From: CAZAYY01 sp964489525
GTDB taxonomy: Bacteria; Chloroflexota; Anaerolineae; Anaerolineales; JABWBV01
DNA length: 64,000 bases
Assembly: GCA_964489525.1 (NCBI GenBank)
Contig: CAZAYY010000009.1
Coordinates: 1 to 64,000 of the forward strand
Direction: 5' to 3'
Position numbers and translations under genes: made by a program. Below the pieces are notes generated by a model, which had not been told where the DNA came from, did not search any database, and was given only the letters and a program-made list of their open reading frames with translations. Shown piece by piece: positions 19,078 through 28,076 of this stretch (its first letter is position 1; the number at the start of each line of letters is the position of its first letter).

Positions 19078-19794
19078 ATGGAAGAAGAATCCACCGAAAT
19101 TGAATGCCCCCGCTGTGGCACGCAGGTTTACTACGAACTGACCACCTGCCCTAAATGCGGGTTGAACTTTTACGAGCCTGAAGGATCCGATTTCCCTACC
19201 TCCCCCCAATGGGGCATCAACCCTGCTGCCAATCGACAACCCCACCAGCCCTGGGGGATGTTGGCGTTGGGTGTTCTGGTTGCGTTCGGAGTGGGCTTTG
19301 GCGTCAACCGTCTTCTGGCAGCCTGGGCAGGCCCGGTATTAACTGGATGGGAACTGGCGCTGCATTGGGCAGCTCTGCCCTTGGGCGCTCTCCTGGCGGG
19401 TTGGATTGCAAGCCGGGAACCATGGCGCAGCCCCTGGCTGCCTGCGGGGATGCTTGGCTTGTTGTGTGGTTTGTTTGCCTTGCTGTTTGATGCTTACTGG
19501 TTTCCCTCTCCCTGGCGACCCGCCGGGTTGGCATCGGTTCTGGCATCTTTTGGGCTTGCCCCTTGGGTTTTGATGTGGCGCGACCGGGTTGCACAAGAGC
19601 AAGCGGTTTCGGATTTGTTCTTTCCCCCTGAAACGGAAACCTCCCTCTATCAGGAACTTTATGCCAAAACAGGTTTTGATACTGAGGTTGTCAACCGTCT
19701 TTTAGAATACGAGCGCCAGCGCGCCCCCTATGCCTCGCGAAAAATTCACCTTCAGAACGCAATTGCCCGTTGGAAACGGGACAATCGCGTTTAA
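19078..19794 (+). CDS. Zinc-ribbon membrane protein of unknown function
   Basis: 238 residues. An N-terminal zinc ribbon (ECPRCGTQ...TTCPKCGLNF, two CxxC knuckles at about residues 10-30) is followed by four hydrophobic segments between about 60 and 170 and a polar C-terminal helix rich in Arg and Gln. The family is not recognised. The ATG at 19078 lacks a strong Shine-Dalgarno sequence. The gene is isolated between two non-coding gaps and ends in a hairpin that overlaps its stop codon. Confidence 0.75.
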   Translation: MEEESTEIECPRCGTQVYYELTTCPKCGLNFYEPEGSDFPTSPQWGINPAANRQPHQPWGMLALGVLVAFGVGFGVNRLLAAWAGPVLTGWELALHWAALPLGALLAGWIASREPWRSPWLPAGMLGLLCGLFALLFDAYWFPSPWRPAGLASVLASFGLAPWVLMWRDRVAQEQAVSDLFFPPETETSLYQELYAKTGFDTEVVNRLLEYERQRAPYASRKIHLQNAIARWKRDNRV

Positions 19795-19826
19795 ACATGA
19801 CAATTGTCCCGTATTTTTCGGGATAT
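19777..19826 (+). terminator. Hairpin overlapping gene end, possible terminator or operator
   Basis: CGGGACAAT (19777-19785) and ATTGTCCCG (19803-19811) form a perfect 9-bp stem spanning the stop codon. It is followed by TATTTTTC. The right arm also makes the 10-bp palindrome GACAATTGTC (19799-19808) and a second small hairpin TCCCG-TATTTTT-CGGGA. It probably ends the upstream transcript, but could also be a regulatory site for the CODH/ACS operon about 240 bases downstream. Confidence 0.5.
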
Positions 19827-20055
19827 ATTACCCTTATTTTTCAGGACATTTTAGAGGATGATTAAGCGGAAGGAATTCTGGCGGTTTTTGCTTTAAACCG
19901 CCTGGTTACCGGAACGTTTGGTTTGGGGCATTGGTGCTGTCCTTTCCAACATTCATCGCCGCCGACAACATCATTCCCCAGCCGTTTTCAAAATCAGGAA
20001 ATCGGAGCGATTTGCTCATCATAAAAATCTTTGGCTTTTAAAGAGGAGTAAAAGT

Positions 20056-20451
20056 ATGGAGAAATTTTCGATTGAACTGCCGGGAATGTTCGGCGACCAC
20101 CATGTAGTAGAAGTCAGGCGTTTGCTTTTTGACCTGCCAGGCGTTGCGGATGTTTATGCCAGCAGTGCTTTCCGTTTTGTAGAAGTGACCTATGACCCGC
20201 AAAAAGCACAGCCTGAAATTCTTGAAAAAACCTTGCAACAGGCAGGCTATATGGAGGCGTTTGTTTTTCCGGAAGAATCCGGCATGGCTGTGACGGAAAC
20301 CGGCAACAAGAAAGAAATGTTCTTCCGCCACACCGCAGCCTTCACCCAAACCCAGCAGACCGTCAGTTTTACCCAGGTCTTACCCCAAACCGCCCGCCCG
20401 CTCTGGCCTTGCCCGGGTATGGGTCCGGTCCGAAAAATTGATGAAGATTGA
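20056..20451 (+). CDS. HMA-fold protein lacking the metal-binding cysteines, leader of CODH/ACS operon
   Basis: 131 residues. The first 70 have the beta-alpha-beta-beta-alpha-beta pattern of heavy-metal-associated domains: FSIELPGMFGDHHVVEVRRLL, then LPGVADVYASSAFRFVEVTYDP and ILEKTLQQAGY. The usual GMxCxxC loop reads GMFGDHH (residues 10-16), so both cysteines are gone and a His15-His16 pair is present. A polar tail ends with one cysteine in WPCPGMG. The ATG at 20056 has AAGAGGAG 7 bases upstream. It lies 19 bases before cooS, so it is probably the first gene of the CODH/ACS operon. A metal-delivery or assembly role is an inference; the family is otherwise unknown to me. Confidence 0.8.
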   Translation: MEKFSIELPGMFGDHHVVEVRRLLFDLPGVADVYASSAFRFVEVTYDPQKAQPEILEKTLQQAGYMEAFVFPEESGMAVTETGNKKEMFFRHTAAFTQTQQTVSFTQVLPQTARPLWPCPGMGPVRKIDED

Positions 20452-20470
20452 TTGTTGAGGAGTAAAAAAT

Positions 20471-22486
20471 ATGAGTAAAAAACGCATTACACCAGAGGAA
20501 TTTACCGCAGACCCTGCTGCCCAGCAGATGATTATTCGTGCTGAAGAGTTGGGCATTGGAACTGCGTTCACCCGGGCTGAAAACATGAGCCCCTGTAACA
20601 TTGGCGGGTCGGGTATGTGCTGTAAAATGTGCGGCATGGGCCCCTGCCGCCTGACCAAAGAAGGCCAGACCGGCGTTTGCGGCGCAACCATTGATACCAT
20701 TCAGGCCCGCAACTTTGTCCGGGCGATTGCGGCTGGCGCTGCCGCCCATTCTGACCACGGGCGCGATATGGCTTTTACCCTTAAAGCCGTTGCCAACGAC
20801 CAGACCGAAGGCTACATGATTCGCGATGTTGCCAAGCTGCGCACCATTGCTGCCCAATACGATATCCCGGTTGAAGGCCGTTCTCCCAAGGAAATTGCCA
20901 ACGACCTGGCCGACCTGTATATTGCTCAGTTTGGCCAGCAGCAGGGCGAAGTGGTGGTTATCAAGCGTGCCCCGGCCAAGCGCCAAAAACTGTGGCGCGA
21001 ACAAAAAGTGGTTCCCCGCGGCGTGGACAGAGAGGCTGTCGAAGCCCTGCACCGCACCCACATTGGCGACGACCAGGACTATGAGCATATTTTGCACCAT
21101 GCTGTGCGCACCTCCCTGGCGGATGGCTGGGGCGGCAGCCTGATTGCGACCGATATTTCGGACATTTTGTTCGGAACCCCGGCGCCCATCTTGGGGCAGG
21201 CCAACCTGGGTGTGCTGAAAGACGACATGGTCAACGTGGTTGTACATGGTCATGAACCCACCCTCAGCCAGATGATTGTGGCGGCTTCTCAAGCGCCAGA
21301 TGTGATTGCCTACGCCAAAGCGGCGGGTGCAAACGGCATCAATCTTTCCGGCATCTGCTGCACAGCCAACGAAATTCTCATGCGCCAGGGCATCCCGGCG
21401 GCTGGCAACTTCCTGCACCAGGAACTTTCCATCTTAACTGGGGCTGTTGAAGCCATGGTGGTGGATGTGCAGTGCATTATGCAGGCCCTGGTCGAACTGG
21501 CCACCAACTTCCACACCAAAATTATTACCACCTCGCCCAAGGTGAAAATCAAGGGTGCAACCCACATCGAATTTGACGAACACCACGCCCTGACGATCGC
21601 CAAGCAAATCTTGCGCGAAGCAGTGGACAATTATAAGAACCGCGGCAAAACCCACATTCCACAGATTACCCAGAAGTTAATTCCGGGTTTTTCCCATGAA
21701 TATATCAACTACATGCTCGGTGGCACCTACCGGGCTTCTTTCCGCCCGTTGAATGACGCCATTATGTCCGGGCGCATTCGCGGCGTGGCGGCGATTGTGG
21801 GCTGCAACAACCCGCGCAGCAAGCAAGACTACCTGCATACCTATGTCACCCAGAAAATGCTCGAAAACGATGTACTTGTGGTGGAAACCGGCTGCGGCGC
21901 GATTGCCAGTGCCAAGCTCGGTTTGCTGTTGGGTGAAGCGGGTTTGGACCAGGTTGGTCCTGGCCTGCGCGAAGTTTGCGAAACGGTGGGCATTCCCCCT
22001 GTGCTGCATATGGGTTCGTGCGTGGACAACACCCGCATCCTGACCGTCCTGACCCAAATGGTGGAAGAAGGCGGCCTGGGCGATGATATTGACCAGGTGC
22101 CTGCGGTGGGCCTGGCACCCGAATGGATGAGTGAAAAAGCCCTGGCCATCGGCACGTACTGTATGGCTTCGGGCGCGTATGTCATCTTTGGTGGTGCGTC
22201 GCCCATCAGCGGCATGCCCGACCGCATGTCTGACAGCGACCTGGTGCTGCGCTACCTTTCTTCCGGGTGGGAAAAATTGTACGGCGGCAAGATGGAGTTT
22301 GTAGAAAGCCCCGATGAAATGATTCGCCTCTCCCTGGAACACATTGATAAGAAGCGTGCTGCGCTTGGCTTACCAGCCTATGATCCCAACCGCTTCGGAA
22401 AAGGCGGCGACACCCGGATGCTTGAACTTGAAACCATGCCGCTTGAAATGCGCCGCCAGGCCGTTTATGGCCTTGCTGCCGACTGA
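20471..22486 (+). CDS. cooS: Anaerobic (Ni-Fe) carbon-monoxide dehydrogenase catalytic subunit CooS/AcsA
   Basis: 671 residues, full length for the bacterial acetogen-type CODH. It interconverts CO2 and CO at the Ni-Fe C-cluster and supplies CO to acetyl-CoA synthase. Cluster D and B ligands are seen near the N-terminus (Cys42, Cys50, Cys51, Cys54, Cys59, Cys70 in CNIGGSGMCCKMCGMGPC...GVCG). C-cluster ligands appear in HGHEPTLS, GICCTANE, DVQCIM, VETGCGA, HMGSCVDN and GTYCMASG. GAGGAG lies 8 bases before the ATG. The gene is 31 bases upstream of the acsB-acsD fusion, which points to the ACS-complex form (AcsA) rather than a stand-alone CooS. Confidence 0.97.
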   Translation: MSKKRITPEEFTADPAAQQMIIRAEELGIGTAFTRAENMSPCNIGGSGMCCKMCGMGPCRLTKEGQTGVCGATIDTIQARNFVRAIAAGAAAHSDHGRDMAFTLKAVANDQTEGYMIRDVAKLRTIAAQYDIPVEGRSPKEIANDLADLYIAQFGQQQGEVVVIKRAPAKRQKLWREQKVVPRGVDREAVEALHRTHIGDDQDYEHILHHAVRTSLADGWGGSLIATDISDILFGTPAPILGQANLGVLKDDMVNVVVHGHEPTLSQMIVAASQAPDVIAYAKAAGANGINLSGICCTANEILMRQGIPAAGNFLHQELSILTGAVEAMVVDVQCIMQALVELATNFHTKIITTSPKVKIKGATHIEFDEHHALTIAKQILREAVDNYKNRGKTHIPQITQKLIPGFSHEYINYMLGGTYRASFRPLNDAIMSGRIRGVAAIVGCNNPRSKQDYLHTYVTQKMLENDVLVVETGCGAIASAKLGLLLGEAGLDQVGPGLREVCETVGIPPVLHMGSCVDNTRILTVLTQMVEEGGLGDDIDQVPAVGLAPEWMSEKALAIGTYCMASGAYVIFGGASPISGMPDRMSDSDLVLRYLSSGWEKLYGGKMEFVESPDEMIRLSLEHIDKKRAALGLPAYDPNRFGKGGDTRMLELETMPLEMRRQAVYGLAAD

Positions 22487-22517
22487 GCGCTGGCATTTGC
22501 GACGATAAGGAGCGAAT

Positions 22518-25500
22518 ATGTCTAAATATATAGCAACCCGCGCCATTCGCGGCGCGAACGCCCTGGCCAACGAAGCAGATTTTATGCTGAAAAAGGCCTT
22601 GCGCGAAAAGGGACCAGATACCCCCGTGTCTTTCCCCAACACAGCCTATTACCTGCCCACCATTTACGGCATGACCGGCGAGGCCGTGGAAACCCTGGGT
22701 CAGCTTGAGCCCATTATGGAGCATGTCCGCCAGTTACTGCATCCGGTTCCCGCAGGTTCAAACTGGACGCCATACCTGGGCGAAACCCTCGACTCAGGCA
22801 TGGCCACCCTGCTTGCTGCGGAAACCATCCAGGCTGTTCGGTTTGTATATGGCTTGCAGCCCGAACCCATGCCTGGCATGGAACTGGCTGGCGGCACCAA
22901 GTATGGTTCCGATGGCAGCAGCCTGACCGGGCGGCTGAACGGCCCGATTGACGACATTCAGCTGCGCAGTTGGGGCATTGCCCTGGTGGATGGCCGCATG
23001 CCCGGCTTCGCCGCCATTGTGGGTGCAGCCAAATCCAACGAGGTCGCTGTGAAGCTGGTGCGCGAACTGCAAAAGCGCAACATCCTCACCTTCCTTTCGG
23101 GTAATGTCAACGGCCGCTCCATCATTCACCAGCTTAATGAAGAGGGTGTGGAGCTTGGCTACGATACCTACACGGTGCCCTTTGGCACCGATACCCTGAG
23201 CGCCATTTATGCCCTGGGTTTTGCCACCCGCTCGGCGCTTACGTTTGGCGGCTTAAAGGCCGGACAGGCGCGCGACATCCTGATGTATAACCGCGAGCGT
23301 GTCTATGCTTTTGTTCTGGCTCTGGGCGAAGTGGACGATTTGAAATATGCCGCGGCTGCCGGGGCAATTAACTTTGGCTTCCCGGTTATTGCCGATACGG
23401 TCATACCCGAAATTTTGCCAACAGGCGTTACCACGTACGAGCATGTGGTCTCCATGCCCTTCAACGAAATTGATGGCGCGGACGACCTCGAACGGGCCGA
23501 GCGCCTGGTGCAAAAGTGTATTGAAATTCGCGGCGTCAAAATCAAAATGCATTCCGTACCTGTGCCCGTGCCCTATGGCTCTGCTTTTGAAGGCGAAGTC
23601 GTGCGCAAGCAGGACATGCGGGTTGAGTTTGGTGGTAAAAACTCACGCTGTTTTGAATACCTGCGCATGGCTTCGATGGAGCAGGTTGTGGATGGCAAAA
23701 TTGAAATTGTCGGCCCAACCTTTGACGATGTGCCCGAACAAGGCGCAATGGACCTTGGTATTGTGGTTGAAGTGGCTGGCCGCCAGATGCAAAAAGATTT
23801 TGAGCCTGTGCTGGAACGCCAGATTCACTACTTTATCAATGGCGCTTCGGGCATCCAACACATTGGCCAGCGCGACATTGCCTGGATTCGGATTTCAAAA
23901 GGGGCCACCGATAAGGGCTTTAACCTGACCCACTTTGGCAAAATTCTGCATGCCCGTTTCCATGCCGATTTTGGTGCAATTGTGGATAAAGTTCAGGTCA
24001 CCCTCTATACCGAGCCTAACAAAGTGGTTGAAACGCTCGATGTGGCCCGCCAGGCCTATACTTTCCGCAACCAGCGCCTCGCCGACCTGACCGACACGGC
24101 CGTCCAGGAATTTTATTCCTGCACGTTGTGCCAATCCTTTGCTCCCGACCATGTTTGTGTCATCAGTCCCGAACGGCTGGGGCTGTGCGGCGCCTACAAC
24201 TGGCTGGACTGCAAAGCCTCGTTCAGCATCAACCCTACCGGCCCTAACCAACCCATTAAACTCGGCAAGCTGCTCGATTCCCAAAAGGGTTATTGGTCGG
24301 GCACGCTCGACTATGCCCAGATTGGGTCGCATGGCAAGCTTGAGGAAGTTTCCATGTACTCCATCATGGAAAACCCCATGACTGCCTGCGGTTGTTTTGA
24401 ATGTATTGTGATGTATGTCCCCGAAGTCGAAGGGGTCATTGTAGTCAGCCGTGAAGATACCAGCATGACCCCCGTGGGTATGAAGTTCAGCACCATGGCG
24501 GGTATGGCTGGTGGCGGCGTGCAAACCCCTGGTGTAATGGGTGTGGGCAAGTATTACCTGCTCAGCCCCAAATTCATCTCTGCCGATGGTGGTTTCAAAC
24601 GCGTGGTCTGGATGAGCAAAAATCTAAAAGACAGCATGAACGCCGAATTCCGGGTGGTGAGTGCCCGCGAAGGCATTCCGGATATGCTCGACCGGATTGC
24701 CGATGGCAACAATGTCACCACAGTGGAAGAACTGGTGGCCTGGGTTAACGAAAAACAACACCCGGTTCTAGGCATGGGTTCGATGGTGCCCAGCTCCACC
24801 GGCCCGGCTCGCCAAAAGATGGAAGAAAAGGTGGAAGAAAAGGTTGAAGTGAAAACCGCAGAGATCAAACCTGTGGTTGAAGTTGCGGCCCCGGCTGCGC
24901 CTGTCCCCACCCCGGTTGTGGCTGCCCCACCCCCGGTTCAAGAAGCCCCGGTGCCTACCCCACCCGTTCCAGCAGCACAGCCCGTTGTGGCTGCTGCTCC
25001 TGCCCCGGTTGCTGCAGTCGTACCGCCGTCCCCCGTCCAGCCCGCAGCAGTTCCAGCGGCTGAACCCGTAACCACCGATGATTACCTGCGTGTTGCCCAG
25101 GAGGCCGCCGCTCGCCAGGCCGAAGCCTTGCGAATGGCTGCCGCTGAAGCCCAACGCCAGGTAGAAGCGATTGAAAAAGCCCGTGCTATGGCCAGTATGG
25201 GGGCAACCCCGGCAGACCGGGCCGTGAACATGCTGCAAAAAGCGCTCATGGCAGCCCTGTCCGAATTAGGCGCTGGCGGTGCGGCAATCCAGCTCCCGCC
25301 GGTTCCCGAAATGTCGGCTGCGCCTGCTGCCGCCGTTCAGGCTCAACCCGCCCCAACCCCTGCGCCCCAACCTGCCCCGGTTGAAGTGCCTGCTGCGGCT
25401 GCTCCTCCGCCTGTGGCAGTGCAAACACCCGCTCCGGCAGTTGCTCAACCCGCCAAACAGCGCCCTGCACCTTCTCCCGATGCAGCCTGGCTGCAGGTAG

Positions 25501-26465
25501 GCGGGCAAACGGAAGTGGTTAAAGAAAAATGGGCTGGCGCTGTGCGCACCGTGCAGCTGGGCGCGACCGCTGCCGAAGGCGGCACCCGTGCCCGAGTGGT
25601 AAAAGTGGGCGGCGAAACTGCCATGCCCTACATGTCCTTTGAAGGAAAAATCCCCAATCTACCCGCCCTGGCGGTTGAGATTCGCGACCGCCGCCCCGAT
25701 GATTGGGCAGACCCGCTGATCAAGGCCTGGGGCCCGGTGGTGGATGACCCGGTTGCCTGGGCCAAGGCCGCCGAAACCTCCGGCGCCGACCTGATTCTGC
25801 TGCGCCTGTCCCTGACCACTGCAGACGGCAAACCCATGACCCCCGAACTGGCGGTTAAGAATGTCAAAGCAGTCTTAGGTGCAACCGGTTTGCCCCTGAT
25901 GGTCTTTGGCCCCGGCCAGGCAGAAGCCGATAACAACCTGCTGCTGCCCGTTGCGGAAGCCACCAAAGGCGAACGCCTGCTGTTGGGTGTGTGCGAAGAT
26001 AAAAACTACCGCACGATCGTAGCGGGTGCCCTGGCCAATGGCCACCTGGTCAGTGCCCGCACGGCCATGGATGTGAACCTTGCCAAGCAGTTGAATATCC
26101 TGATCAGCGATATGGGCCTGCCCCTCGACCGGGTGATTATGGACCCAACCACTGGCGCCCTGGGATATGGTTTTGAATACGGCTATTCAGTGATGGAACG
26201 CCTGCGCATGGCCGCCCTGCAGGGCGATGGCATGACCCAGCTTCCCATGCTCGTCACCCCTGGCGAGGAATGTTGGAAGACCAAGGAATCTAAAGTTGGC
26301 GAAGGCGTGCCCGCCGAATGGGGCAGCTGGACCGAACGCGGCATCCAGTGGGAAACCATCACTTCAACCATGCTGGTGGAATCTGGCGCGAACATTGTGG
26401 TTTTGCGCCATCCTGAAAGTCTCAAACGCACCCGGCAGGCCTTGCAAGACCTGGCCGCTGCCTGA
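22518..26465 (+). CDS. acsB: Fusion of acetyl-CoA synthase (AcsB) with corrinoid/Fe-S protein small subunit (AcsD)
   Basis: 1315 residues. Residues 1-755 are a complete bacterial-type acetyl-CoA synthase, with A-cluster cysteines 535, 538, 547 and 557 and the distal-nickel motif Cys624-Gly-Cys626, all offset by about 29 from the Moorella enzyme. Residues 990-1315 match the whole small (delta) subunit of the corrinoid/iron-sulfur protein (VRTVQLGATAAEGGTRAR, LNILISDMGLPLDRVIMDPT, GYGFEYGYSVMERLRMAAL). Between them lie a charged run (about 768-785), an Ala/Pro stretch (786-851), a predicted helix (854-920) and a second Ala/Pro stretch (927-989). The frame is continuous, with no internal stop. 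No separate acsD is present, so the fusion supplies both functions. The Shine-Dalgarno is AAGGAG. Confidence 0.96.
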   Translation: MSKYIATRAIRGANALANEADFMLKKALREKGPDTPVSFPNTAYYLPTIYGMTGEAVETLGQLEPIMEHVRQLLHPVPAGSNWTPYLGETLDSGMATLLAAETIQAVRFVYGLQPEPMPGMELAGGTKYGSDGSSLTGRLNGPIDDIQLRSWGIALVDGRMPGFAAIVGAAKSNEVAVKLVRELQKRNILTFLSGNVNGRSIIHQLNEEGVELGYDTYTVPFGTDTLSAIYALGFATRSALTFGGLKAGQARDILMYNRERVYAFVLALGEVDDLKYAAAAGAINFGFPVIADTVIPEILPTGVTTYEHVVSMPFNEIDGADDLERAERLVQKCIEIRGVKIKMHSVPVPVPYGSAFEGEVVRKQDMRVEFGGKNSRCFEYLRMASMEQVVDGKIEIVGPTFDDVPEQGAMDLGIVVEVAGRQMQKDFEPVLERQIHYFINGASGIQHIGQRDIAWIRISKGATDKGFNLTHFGKILHARFHADFGAIVDKVQVTLYTEPNKVVETLDVARQAYTFRNQRLADLTDTAVQEFYSCTLCQSFAPDHVCVISPERLGLCGAYNWLDCKASFSINPTGPNQPIKLGKLLDSQKGYWSGTLDYAQIGSHGKLEEVSMYSIMENPMTACGCFECIVMYVPEVEGVIVVSREDTSMTPVGMKFSTMAGMAGGGVQTPGVMGVGKYYLLSPKFISADGGFKRVVWMSKNLKDSMNAEFRVVSAREGIPDMLDRIADGNNVTTVEELVAWVNEKQHPVLGMGSMVPSSTGPARQKMEEKVEEKVEVKTAEIKPVVEVAAPAAPVPTPVVAAPPPVQEAPVPTPPVPAAQPVVAAAPAPVAAVVPPSPVQPAAVPAAEPVTTDDYLRVAQEAAARQAEALRMAAAEAQRQVEAIEKARAMASMGATPADRAVNMLQKALMAALSELGAGGAAIQLPPVPEMSAAPAAAVQAQPAPTPAPQPAPVEVPAAAAPPPVAVQTPAPAVAQPAKQRPAPSPDAAWLQVGGQTEVVKEKWAGAVRTVQLGATAAEGGTRARVVKVGGETAMPYMSFEGKIPNLPALAVEIRDRRPDDWADPLIKAWGPVVDDPVAWAKAAETSGADLILLRLSLTTADGKPMTPELAVKNVKAVLGATGLPLMVFGPGQAEADNNLLLPVAEATKGERLLLGVCEDKNYRTIVAGALANGHLVSARTAMDVNLAKQLNILISDMGLPLDRVIMDPTTGALGYGFEYGYSVMERLRMAALQGDGMTQLPMLVTPGEECWKTKESKVGEGVPAEWGSWTERGIQWETITSTMLVESGANIVVLRHPESLKRTRQALQDLAAA

Positions 26466-26485
26466 AGCGGATAGAGGAGAACATT

Positions 26486-27823
26486 ATGGCACTCTCTGGT
26501 ATTCAAATTTACAAACTGCTCCCGCAGACCAACTGCAAAGAATGCGGCTTTCCTACCTGCCTGGCATTTGCCATGAAGCTGGCCGCCAAGCAGGTCGAAC
26601 TGGCCTCCTGCCCCTATGTGAGTGAGGAATCCAAAGCCCAGCTTTCCGAGGCGTCTGCCCCCCCGGTGCGCCCTATGTCCATCAAGTCGAATGGGTTTGA
26701 GCACAAAGCTGGCGGCGAAGTGGTTTTGTTCCGGCACGAAAAAACCTTCTACAACCGCCCCGGCTTATTCCTGCGGGTGTACGATACCGACCCCCTCGAC
26801 CAGGTTAAGTCCCAGGCTGCTGCAGTGGACGCTTACCACGTGGATTACGTGGGCATTCACCTGGGCATGGGCGGCGTGGCCGTTCAGGCCGATGGCGGCG
26901 ACTTTGCGGCTGCGGTGGGCGCGGTTCGGGCTGCGACCCACCTTCCTTTGATTTTGATTGGCCCGGCAGACACCCTCAAAACCGGGCTTGGTGCCCTGGC
27001 TAAAGATGAACGCCCCCTGCTTTGCCACGCCACGCAAGAAAACTGGCAGGCCATGGCCGCCCTGGCCAAGGAAAACGGCCTGCCCCTGGCGGTTCAGGCG
27101 GCTTCGATTGATGAAATGGTCAGCCTGGTGGAAAATGTCAAATCGGCGGGTGTGGAAGATATCGTCCTCTCCCCGGCGCAGCGCACCCTGAGCGGCTCGC
27201 TGCTGGCAAACACGGTCATCCGCCGCATGGCGCTGAAGAAAAACTTCCGTTCCCTGGGTTTCCCGATTATCAATTTCCCCGGTGATGCCACCGACCCGGC
27301 CACCGAAGCCATCCTGGCAGCCCAGGCCATTGCCAAGTATGCCAGCTTTATTGTGATGGACCATTTCGCCCCCGAAACAGTTTACCCACTTTTGGTTTTG
27401 CGCGAAAATATATATACAGACCCACAAAAGCCCATCCAGGTTCAGCCGGGTTTGTATGAGTTGAACAACCCTGGCCCGAACGATCCGGTCCTGGTCACCA
27501 CCAACTTCTCCATCACCTATTTCTCGGTTGCTAACGAAGTGGAAGGCGCTGGCCTGCCGGCCTGGCTGCTGGTATGCGATGCCGAAGGTATGAGCGTACT
27601 GACTGCCTGGGCTGCGGGCAAGTTTGACGCCGAACGGATCGCCAAGGAAGTCAAACGGCTTAACGTTGCCGACAAAGTGGCTGGAAAAACCATCGTTCTG
27701 CCCGGGCATGTGGCTGTGCTCTCCGGCGAGCTGGAAGAAGAACTCCAGGGCTGGAAAATCACGGTGGGCCCGCGCGAAGCCGTGGACCTACCCGCGTTTA
27801 TGAAAATGGTGCTGCCCCGGTAG
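26486..27823 (+). CDS. acsC: Corrinoid/iron-sulfur protein large subunit AcsC
   Basis: 445 residues. The N-terminal [4Fe-4S] domain shows Cys17, Cys20, Cys25 and Cys42 (QTNCKECGFPTC...ASC), as in AcsC/CdhE. A TIM barrel follows (about 90-320), then a C-terminal cobamide-binding domain with VEGAGLPAWLLVCDAEGMSVL. It accepts methyl from AcsE on cobalt(I) and passes it to the A-cluster of AcsB. Its partner AcsD is fused to AcsB just upstream (20-base gap). GAGGAG precedes the ATG. Length and motifs are normal for the family. Confidence 0.96.
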   Translation: MALSGIQIYKLLPQTNCKECGFPTCLAFAMKLAAKQVELASCPYVSEESKAQLSEASAPPVRPMSIKSNGFEHKAGGEVVLFRHEKTFYNRPGLFLRVYDTDPLDQVKSQAAAVDAYHVDYVGIHLGMGGVAVQADGGDFAAAVGAVRAATHLPLILIGPADTLKTGLGALAKDERPLLCHATQENWQAMAALAKENGLPLAVQAASIDEMVSLVENVKSAGVEDIVLSPAQRTLSGSLLANTVIRRMALKKNFRSLGFPIINFPGDATDPATEAILAAQAIAKYASFIVMDHFAPETVYPLLVLRENIYTDPQKPIQVQPGLYELNNPGPNDPVLVTTNFSITYFSVANEVEGAGLPAWLLVCDAEGMSVLTAWAAGKFDAERIAKEVKRLNVADKVAGKTIVLPGHVAVLSGELEEELQGWKITVGPREAVDLPAFMKMVLPR

Positions 27824-27840
27824 CTGCCAAAGGAGGCCTC

Positions 27841-28071
27841 ATGCCAGAACAAGATGCGGCAGAATTTGTTGTAAGCTGTTTGGACCCAGAACGCTGCGCC
27901 TCTTGCCCGCCCGATCGGGTGTGCGCCTGGGCCTGCCAGCAAGGTTGGTCGGCGGTTGAAACAGCCCGTTTTCTCGAGTTTTTGCAAACTCGGTCAGAAC
28001 AACCGGGCGGCTTGCCTGATATGCCCGCTGGCGACTGCCTGGCCGAGGCCCTTTGGGATTCCTTTAACTGA
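27841..28071 (+). CDS. Cys-rich small protein of CODH/ACS operon
   Basis: 76 residues, 17 bases after acsC, with a near-perfect AAAGGAGG 5 bases before the ATG, so it is very likely translated. Cysteines lie at 13, 19, 22, 28, 32 and 66 (CLDPERCASCPPDRVCAWAC), enough to bind a metal or Fe-S cluster. A helix WSAVETARFLEFLQTR follows. I do not recognise the family. Placement between the corrinoid protein and its activator AcsV suggests an accessory role in cluster assembly, electron delivery or complex stability (inference). Confidence 0.78.
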   Translation: MPEQDAAEFVVSCLDPERCASCPPDRVCAWACQQGWSAVETARFLEFLQTRSEQPGGLPDMPAGDCLAEALWDSFN

Positions 28072-28076
28072 TCACC

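Noticed and set aside
20369..21418. 349-codon open frame antisense to cooS
   Set aside because: Shadow of a highly conserved gene on the other strand; no protein family resemblance.
22518..26465. Fusion as assembly chimera
   Set aside because: The frame is open through 700 bases of linker with coherent Ala/Pro codons, no N run, and no separate acsD nearby.
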